6,578 bases of DNA from Duncaniella sp. (GTDB lineage: Bacteria > Bacteroidota > Bacteroidia > Bacteroidales > Muribaculaceae): positions 1 to 6,578 of the forward strand of contig JAIDJD010000370.1 of assembly GCA_029052375.1 (NCBI GenBank), given 5' to 3'. This document shows positions 1-6,578 of the stretch, in pieces. Position 1 is the stretch's first letter; the number at the start of each line of letters is the position of its first letter. The notes under the pieces were generated by a model that was given only the letters and a program-made list of their open reading frames with translations, ran no database searches and was not told the origin of the DNA. Made by a program: the position numbers and the translations under genes.

Positions 1-438
1 CTCGTATGCCGCGGCCGTGGCGCCCATGAAGGCTATGGCCGAGTGGCCTGAGGGGAACGAGCGGCTGTCCGTGCCGTCGGGCCTCGGAGAGTGGATCGCA
101 GACTTCATCCCCTTGACCGTCCCGGCCATGATAGCGGCCGAGAGGCCCTGCGAGAGAGCCATGCGTCCCCATCCGCTGCGGGTCTCGGCTCCGAGTGCCT
201 TGGCCGCCCATGGCAATGCCAGGGGGACAAACCTGGCGGCGCCTGTCCAGCGGTCAGGCCGTTCGCCCGGGTCGGCGGCTATGCTGTGCGGGCGGCCGAG
301 GCGGGCGGCGGCGCCGGTCACCGCAAGGCCGGCGCCTGCGGCCGCGGGCCAGACCCCGGGACGGCACGTCAGAGAGTCTCCCCGGGCGTCTGCGGCGCAG
401 GCCGCGAGCGAGACCGACGCGAGCATCAGTGACGACAT
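1..438 (-). CDS. PAP2-family phosphatase, N-terminal part (3' end beyond left edge)
   Basis: The minus strand is open from an ATG at 438 to the window edge, giving 146 residues with no stop. The family is recognisable from two of the three phosphatase signature blocks: KX6RP (K112, R119-P120) and PSGH (residues 129-132). The third block (SRX5HX3D, with the catalytic histidine) would lie past the edge. PAP2 enzymes hydrolyse phosphomonoesters, often lipid phosphates such as undecaprenyl pyrophosphate, phosphatidate or lipid A phosphates, at or outside the inner membrane; the substrate here cannot be told. The N-terminus is hydrophobic and contains SLAAC (C14), which could be a lipobox or part of a Sec signal. 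From the chosen ATG this signal has no positive n-region. Reading upstream in frame gives IKRIFLRA just before it, so the true start may be further up (TTG at 483) or lost (ATC at 462-460). It lies 80 bases downstream of the AraC-type gene on the same strand. The family call is firm, the start is not. Confidence 0.85.
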   Translation of the reverse strand, partial: MSSLMLASVSLAACAADARGDSLTCRPGVWPAAAGAGLAVTGAAARLGRPHSIAADPGERPDRWTGAARFVPLALPWAAKALGAETRSGWGRMALSQGLSAAIMAGTVKGMKSAIHSPRPDGTDSRSFPSGHSAIAFMGATAAAYE

Positions 439-455
439 CGCCCGCAGGAATATTC

Positions 456-484
456 TTTTGATATTGTATATGTCTCTGTCCAAA
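456..484 (-). promoter_or_regulatory. Weak candidate promoter for the PAP2 gene
   Basis: On the minus strand a TTTG (484 to 481) is followed after 17 bases by TATC (463 to 460). This resembles only loosely the Bacteroidetes promoter (-33 TTTG, -7 TAnnTTTG, usual spacing about 19-20), because the TTTG half of the -7 element is absent. It would place transcription just upstream of the ATG at 438. The AT-rich patch at 451-471 stands out against the GC-rich flanks, which is the main support. Confidence 0.2.
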
Positions 485-518
485 ATCAAGTGTGAGGGGG
501 GATGGTGGAGGGTTGTTG

Positions 519-1460
519 TCAGCTCCTCTGGTATTCGGAGGGCGACAGGCCTGTGAGGTGTTTGAAATACTTGCCGAAGGACGACTGGTTGGGAAAGTTG
601 AGCTCGTATGCCACCTGCTGTATGTTCTTGCCCGAGAATCTCAGCAGGTTCTTGGCCTCGAGCAGCACGTAGCTGTCTATGATCTGTGCCGCCGAGTGTC
701 CGGTGTGTTCCTTGATGACCAGAGACAGGTATTTGGGCGTGATGTAGAGCTTTCCGGCATAGAATCCCACCGAGCGCTCGCGGCGGTGGTGCTGGTGGAC
801 GAGCTTGAAGAACTGGTGGACGTAGCTCATGCGCCTCGACATCTGCTGAGGCTCGGGCGGCAGTTCAGAATACCGCTTGCCGTACAGCTCGAGCATCCTG
901 TAGATTAGGGCGGCCGTGAGACATCGGGCAATGGGCTTGGAATACACGGCCTTGGCCGAGCTGCTGGCCGTGTGGGACATCAGGTCGAGAAACTTGTAGA
1001 CCCCCGTCAGCTCTTCTTCTGTCAGCTGTATGACGCTGAGCTTCTGTCCCGGGCCGCTGACAGGCGAGGAGTTGCCCAGGACGTTTAGATCGAAATTGAC
1101 ATCCTTGATAAACTCCATGCTTATGTTCAGGACACACCAGTCTATCGGGCCCGAAGAGACTCTCTTGAGCTCTATGAGGCTCTCGGGGGTGGCCACGAAG
1201 AGCGACCCGGGCGAGATGTGTCTCTCGTTCAGGTTCAGCTCGAGGTCAGCCTCGCCCTCGAGGCACATCAGCCACATCAGGCCGTCGATGCGCAAGGGGC
1301 CCTTGTTGTTCTCGAGCCAGGCGTGCATGATGTCTGTCTCGGAGCCCTCGCGGCCGTCGGTCTTCAGGCGGGTGAATACGTAGCCGTCGGGGTGTTTGGT
1401 GTGGTTGGTCGAGAAGGCCGACAGGGCGGCCAGCTCTTTTGAGGTTGAAGGTTCGGTCAT
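519..1460 (-). CDS. AraC-family transcriptional regulator
   Basis: This is a 313-residue DNA-binding regulator, a usual AraC-family length. The C-terminal part (about residues 220-311) is a complete AraC/XylS double helix-turn-helix. The first HTH is around FYAGKLYITPKYLSLVIKE (233 onward). The second is IQQVAYELNFPNQSSFGKYF (280-299), followed by the typical ending LTGLSPSEYQ. Residues about 55-100 (LMWLMCLEGEADLELNL, then ISPGSLFVATPES) look like the cupin-type sensor barrel of this family, but no ligand can be inferred. There are no membrane segments, so it is a one-component cytoplasmic protein. The ATG at 1460 is the first available; the next in-frame Met lies in the DIMHAW segment about 44 residues in. 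It is divergent from clpB across 252 bases and precedes the PAP2 gene on the same strand. Autoregulation or control of the PAP2 gene is plausible from position but not shown. Confidence 0.93.
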   Translation of the reverse strand: MTEPSTSKELAALSAFSTNHTKHPDGYVFTRLKTDGREGSETDIMHAWLENNKGPLRIDGLMWLMCLEGEADLELNLNERHISPGSLFVATPESLIELKRVSSGPIDWCVLNISMEFIKDVNFDLNVLGNSSPVSGPGQKLSVIQLTEEELTGVYKFLDLMSHTASSSAKAVYSKPIARCLTAALIYRMLELYGKRYSELPPEPQQMSRRMSYVHQFFKLVHQHHRRERSVGFYAGKLYITPKYLSLVIKEHTGHSAAQIIDSYVLLEAKNLLRFSGKNIQQVAYELNFPNQSSFGKYFKHLTGLSPSEYQRS

Positions 1461-1464
1461 GTAG

Positions 1465-1472
1465 CAAAATTA
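1465..1472 (-). promoter_or_regulatory. Candidate -7 element upstream of the AraC-type gene
   Basis: Read on the minus strand this is TAATTTTG, an exact match to the Bacteroidetes -7 consensus TAnnTTTG. No TTTG sits at the expected -33 distance; the nearest resemblance is GTTG (1492 to 1489), which is too close. Because the box ends only five bases from the ATG at 1460, using it would give an almost leaderless message. A single 8-base match in AT-rich DNA can arise by chance. Confidence 0.25.
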
Positions 1473-1572
1473 GTCAAAATATCCATATCAACCTACAGTG
1501 CGGGCGTATAATTTGGAAAAAATGTCATATTATCTGCCAAAATGGCCAATAAAGACCGGCCTTAAAAAACTT

Positions 1573-1597
1573 GTGCCGACTCCCAACCAATCGGCAC
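1573..1597. promoter_or_regulatory. Inverted repeat upstream of clpB, candidate operator
   Basis: GTGCCGA (1573-1579) and TCGGCAC (1591-1597) are exact reverse complements separated by 11 bases, centred about 128 bases before the clpB start. The repeat lies between a TTG (1571-1573) and an AT-rich GATATTTG (1598-1605) that loosely recalls a -7 element, so a bound protein could cover a promoter. It matches neither CIRCE (TTAGCACTC-N9-GAGTGCTAA) nor the CtsR box. A transcribed hairpin in the clpB leader is the alternative reading. The symmetry is seen directly; the operator role is inferred. Confidence 0.4.
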
Positions 1598-1712
1598 GAT
1601 ATTTGTTAGATAGATACAGGCAGGCCTCAGCAGGCCCTCACCCGGCAGGAGCCTTGCCGACATCGACACTAAGATACAAACTTACCTCCAACTCACACAT
1701 CATATACAGCTC

Positions 1713-4304
<2,592 letters not shown>

Positions 4305-4341
4305 GCCTCTATATATTCAACCCTAAAATCTCAACACAGGT

Positions 4342-4812
4342 ATGAAACGTTTTCTTTACATCCTTCTCGTGCTTCCCCTGCTGGCTCTCGCGGCCTCTTG
4401 CAGCGACGACGACAAGGACCTCCCAAAGGTAAGCATCTCTGTCGACTACTCAGGCGCTGTCGAGGAGGATGGCGTCCTTGTCCTCACCCAGGGCCAGCCC
4501 TTCACGATAGACGCTCTGAAGGTCACCCCGCTCGACGGCAAGAAGGCCACGCTCGGCAACACCACCTACTACATGGACGGCGAGCCTTTCTACGTAATCG
4601 GCGTGTCTCCCTTCGGCTGTGAGATAGACACCAACACCCTCCCCGTTGGCAACCACGTCCTCAGCTTCTACACACAGGTCTTCCAGGTAGACAAGGAGCC
4701 GGGATATGCCCTCTACGCCCTCAAGCTCAAGGTGGTCCCCGCCGAGGAGACTCCAGGCGACGGCGGCGGCACCGTCAACCCCGACGTCCGCACCTCTGCC
4801 AACCCCAAGTGA
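4342..4812 (+). CDS. Small predicted surface lipoprotein of unknown function
   Basis: This is a 156-residue protein with a clear lipoprotein signal: MKR n-region, hydrophobic core FLYILLVLPLLALA, then AASC with C20 as the lipidated residue. The residues after it, SDDDK, match the acidic lipoprotein export signal that in Bacteroidetes sends lipoproteins to the outer face of the outer membrane (SDDDD-like in Bacteroides). The mature part (about 28-135) alternates short hydrophobic strands with turns (VSISVDYSG, NTTYYMDGEPF, VGNHVLSFYTQVF, YALYALKLKVVP), suggesting one beta-sandwich, Ig-like domain; this fold is inferred by eye. Residues from about 136 on are a Gly/Pro/Thr-rich tail with GDGGG. 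I recognise no catalytic motif and no named family. It starts 37 bases after clpB with no hairpin between, so it could be co-transcribed with clpB. The ATG at 4342 is fixed by the signal peptide. A perfect hairpin follows the stop. Confidence 0.85.
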   Translation: MKRFLYILLVLPLLALAASCSDDDKDLPKVSISVDYSGAVEEDGVLVLTQGQPFTIDALKVTPLDGKKATLGNTTYYMDGEPFYVIGVSPFGCEIDTNTLPVGNHVLSFYTQVFQVDKEPGYALYALKLKVVPAEETPGDGGGTVNPDVRTSANPK

Positions 4813-4838
4813 CAGGACTGACGCCTGCCCGCTCTTAT

Positions 4839-4888
4839 AACACCGAAGGTGTGACCGGCCATTCACAGCCGGTCACACCTTCGGTGTT
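4839..4888. terminator. Long perfect hairpin between convergent genes, probable bidirectional terminator
   Basis: Bases 4839-4859 and 4868-4888 are exact reverse complements: a 21-bp stem with the 8-base loop CATTCACA. It lies 26 bases after the lipoprotein stop and 15 bases beyond the stop of the convergent MATE gene, the expected place for a terminator serving both. Neither side has a real U-tract (only TTT on the plus side, TT then ATAAG on the minus side), so it departs from the classic intrinsic form. Each arm can also fold on itself (ACACC-GAA-GGTGT on the left, ACACC-TTC-GGTGT on the right), giving two small hairpins as an alternative structure. The stem is certain; its role is inferred from position. 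Confidence 0.75.
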
Positions 4889-4903
4889 TCATGGAGGCTC
4901 AGG

Positions 4904-6253
4904 TCAGCGCCTGCGTCTGCCGTATATGTAGCAGAGGATTATGGCCATGGAGGTGAGGGCCTCGCTGTGGGCCACGGCCAGCCAGAGGCCCGCCGTGCCT
5001 ATGGCCTTGGGCACGAGGATGAAGGCGGGGACCAGGAAGAGCACGCCTCTCATCAGGGCAAAGGCCACGCTCGGGACCACGCGCTCTACGCTCTGGAAGT
5101 AGCCTATGGCTGTGACGTTGAAGATGAACCACAGCACGCACGACGCAAACCATGGCAGGCCCTCGATGGCATAGGACGCCGCCTGGCTCGAGGGGTCGAT
5201 GAAGAGTTCTGTCATGAGACGCGGGCAGAAGACAAACAGCGCCGTGACGGCCGTGCCGAAGCCTATGGCCGTCTTTATGGCCAGAGTCTCCGTGGCCTTG
5301 ACGCGCTCCCATGCCCCCAGGCCGTAGTTGTAGCTGATGATGGGCTGGGCCGACTGGGCTATGGCGTTGCCTATCATGAAGAAGAAGGGACAGTAGTAGC
5401 AGGCTATGCCGAAGGCCGCCACGCCGTCGTCGCCGAGATAGAGCATGAACATCCTGTTGCCGATGAACATCAGCATGGCCATGGTGGCCTCGCCGAGAAA
5501 GGCCGAGATGCCGATGCGCATCTGGTAGAGGACGTTGCGCCACGTGTCTCTGAGGGCGTCGCCGTTGAGCGGCAGGCGCTTCAGCCTGAGCTTCGAGGCC
5601 ATGGCTCCGAGATACCACATGGCCATGCAGGCGCCTGTGGCTATGGCCGCGGAGGTGGCCAGGGCGGCCCCTCTGAGGCCCATGTCCATGAGGTAGACAA
5701 AGACAAAGTCGAGGACAATGTTGATGAGGCCCGGCAGGACGTTGCACCACATGGCATACCTCGGCGAGCCGTCCAGGCGGACTATGAAGAGGCCGATGAT
5801 GCTCCACAGGTTGAGCACGAGGGCGGGCGACATCCACAGCAGGTATTCGATGCAGAGCGGCATCAGCGCGTCCGACGACCCCAGCAGGCGGCAGGTGGCT
5901 GTCGGCGACGCCATCATGGCGGCTACGGCCAGGGCGCTTGCCAGTGTGGCTGTGGCCAGAGCCTGGGTGACGGCCTTGCGGGCCCGCTCGGTCTCGCCGT
6001 GGGCCAGGCGTATGGAGGCCACCACGGAACATCCTATGCCGAGCATCAGTCCGAGGCCGATGAGGAGCATCATGGGCGCCCACACGATGTTGACGGCGGC
6101 CACTCCGGCCGGCCCGACAAAGCGCCCTACGAAGATGCCGTCGGCCATGGTGACGAAGCACATACTCACCATTCCGAGCAGGGTTGGGATGAAATACTGC
6201 CCGAACAGGCGGCCTACGGGTGTGGCGCCGAGGTCTATGTCATTCTGTGTCAT
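4904..6253 (-). CDS. MATE-family multidrug/toxin efflux transporter
   Basis: This 449-residue inner-membrane protein has about twelve hydrophobic segments, the usual size and layout of MATE exporters, which expel cationic drugs, toxins or metabolites using a Na+ or H+ gradient. It shows two homologous halves. The first spans about 15-210 and holds the conserved NIVLDFVFVYLMDMGLRGAA stretch (178-197) and the DGSPRYA loop (161-167). The second spans about 235-445 and holds QSAQPIISYNYG (300-311), a MATE hallmark, with a charged cytoplasmic loop (KLRLKRLPLN, 221-230) between the halves. The C-terminus ends in RRRR, a likely cytoplasmic anchor. It resembles the DinF/MepA-like branch, but substrate and coupling ion cannot be read. 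The ATG at 6253 gives a short polar N-terminus (MTQNDIDLG) before the first helix, normal for the family. It converges on the lipoprotein gene, with a shared hairpin between them. Confidence 0.93.
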   Translation of the reverse strand: MTQNDIDLGATPVGRLFGQYFIPTLLGMVSMCFVTMADGIFVGRFVGPAGVAAVNIVWAPMMLLIGLGLMLGIGCSVVASIRLAHGETERARKAVTQALATATLASALAVAAMMASPTATCRLLGSSDALMPLCIEYLLWMSPALVLNLWSIIGLFIVRLDGSPRYAMWCNVLPGLINIVLDFVFVYLMDMGLRGAALATSAAIATGACMAMWYLGAMASKLRLKRLPLNGDALRDTWRNVLYQMRIGISAFLGEATMAMLMFIGNRMFMLYLGDDGVAAFGIACYYCPFFFMIGNAIAQSAQPIISYNYGLGAWERVKATETLAIKTAIGFGTAVTALFVFCPRLMTELFIDPSSQAASYAIEGLPWFASCVLWFIFNVTAIGYFQSVERVVPSVAFALMRGVLFLVPAFILVPKAIGTAGLWLAVAHSEALTSMAIILCYIYGRRRR

Positions 6254-6299
6254 GTCTCAGGTTGTATTTTCGGTTTGCTCTGTGTTCTTAAATTACAAT

Positions 6300-6346
6300 C
6301 TCGTGCCGCAGAGACGTCCGTCGTATGGACGCGCCTGCGGCACGAG
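6300..6346. terminator. Hairpin downstream of the right-edge gene, probable terminator
   Basis: CTCGTGCCGCAG (6300-6311) and CTGCGGCACGAG (6335-6346) are perfect reverse complements. Inside them CGTCC (6315-6319) pairs with GGACG (6327-6331), leaving a 3x3 internal loop (AGA/CGC) and the 7-base apical loop GTCGTAT. On the minus strand the stem is followed by the AT-rich ATTGTAATTTAAG rather than a pure T run, while on the plus side the following bases are G-rich. This favours termination of the minus-strand gene ending at 6422. It sits 46 bases upstream of the MATE start, so it also separates the two transcription units. Confidence 0.65.
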
Positions 6347-6421
6347 TGTCGTGGGGTTGTCTGCGGGGTCCGCGGGCTTGTGTCGTGCGCCCTCAGGCCC
6401 CTGCAGTTATGGTCTGGTGTT

Positions 6422-6578
6422 TCAGAGGCTCTGGGCTATCTCCTTGAACTTGTCGAGCGAGACGGTCTCCTTGTCGAGGGTGACGGCCTCTTCGATGGTG
6501 CTGTAGAGCTTGGCCGAGAGGACGTTCGGCGCTCGCTGGTTGCGCACCTCGGGCTTCGCGAGCTGTTCCTTGGCATAC
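6422..6578 (-). CDS. tig: C-terminal end of a protein, probably trigger factor (5' end beyond right edge)
   Basis: A minus-strand frame enters from the right edge and stops with TGA at 6424-6422, giving 51 visible residues that begin YAKEQLAKPEVRNQ and end VTLDKETVSLDKFKEIAQSL. Frame and coding nature are supported by codon use like the neighbours, by an amphipathic charged composition, and by a hairpin 75 bases after the stop. The pattern of an ENYAKEML-like helix, a short basic helix, then VTL-K-VS-EEF near the terminus recalls the end of the C-terminal chaperone domain of Bacteroidetes trigger factor, the ribosome-bound peptidyl-prolyl isomerase that shields nascent chains. This rests on memory of the family, not on an alignment, and the FKBP and ribosome-binding domains are outside the window. 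It could be another helical protein. In many Bacteroides tig is followed by clpP and clpX; here a hairpin and a MATE gene follow instead. Confidence 0.5.
   Translation of the reverse strand, partial: YAKEQLAKPEVRNQRAPNVLSAKLYSTIEEAVTLDKETVSLDKFKEIAQSL

Noticed and set aside
17..556. Plus-strand open frames of 88-179 codons over the left end
   Set aside because: They are antisense to the PAP2 gene, whose motifs (KX6RP, PSGH) are unmistakable on the minus strand. Their Ala/Arg/Pro-rich products reflect GC content.
1541..1567. GGCC...GGCC followed by TTAAAAAA as a possible terminator in the divergent region
   Set aside because: The pairing is only four bases of a self-palindromic word, and the trailing run is A rather than T on the plus strand. 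It is too weak to call.
6363..6373. Small hairpin GCGG-GGT-CCGC after the right-edge gene
   Set aside because: A four-base stem in GC-rich DNA is expected by chance; the 6300-6346 hairpin is the far better terminator candidate.
5718..6506. 262-codon plus-strand frame over the MATE start and the right intergenic region
   Set aside because: It runs antisense to the conserved MATE coding sequence, through a hairpin, and into the antisense of the right-edge gene. The product has no family features.

Overview
The window looks like a chromosomal segment from a GC-rich member of the Bacteroidales. The evidence is a Bacteroidetes-type ClpB N-terminus (MNFNKFTIKSQEAIQ), a lipoprotein whose cysteine is followed by SDDDK (the Bacteroidetes surface-lipoprotein export pattern), the general lack of Shine-Dalgarno sequences before start codons, and TAnnTTTG-like promoter pieces. 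I cannot fix the genus; high-GC Muribaculaceae or Rikenellaceae are guesses.

Left part (1-1460, minus strand): an AraC-family regulator (519-1460) is followed 80 bases downstream by the 5' part of a PAP2-family phosphatase that runs off the left edge (1-438). Its KX6RP and PSGH motifs are visible. Its start is uncertain, because the natural-looking signal peptide begins at an ATC codon instead of ATG.

Middle (1461-4812, plus strand): a 252-base divergent intergenic region holds a perfect 7-bp inverted repeat with an 11-base spacer, a candidate operator for the full-length disaggregase gene clpB (1713-4304). Only 37 bases after clpB lies a small predicted surface lipoprotein of unknown function (4342-4812).

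Right part (4813-6578): a perfect 21-bp stem hairpin separates the lipoprotein gene from a convergent MATE-family exporter (4904-6253, minus). Upstream of the exporter is a second hairpin (6300-6346). It follows the 3' end of a minus-strand gene that enters from the right edge (6422-6578), probably the C-terminus of trigger factor. If so, two protein-quality-control genes (clpB and tig) lie about 2 kb apart.

I see no CRISPR array, insertion sequence, tRNA or rRNA, and no phage or defence module. This is mostly an ordinary core-genome stretch. The less explained items are the clpB-linked lipoprotein, the clpB upstream inverted repeat, and the PAP2 start.
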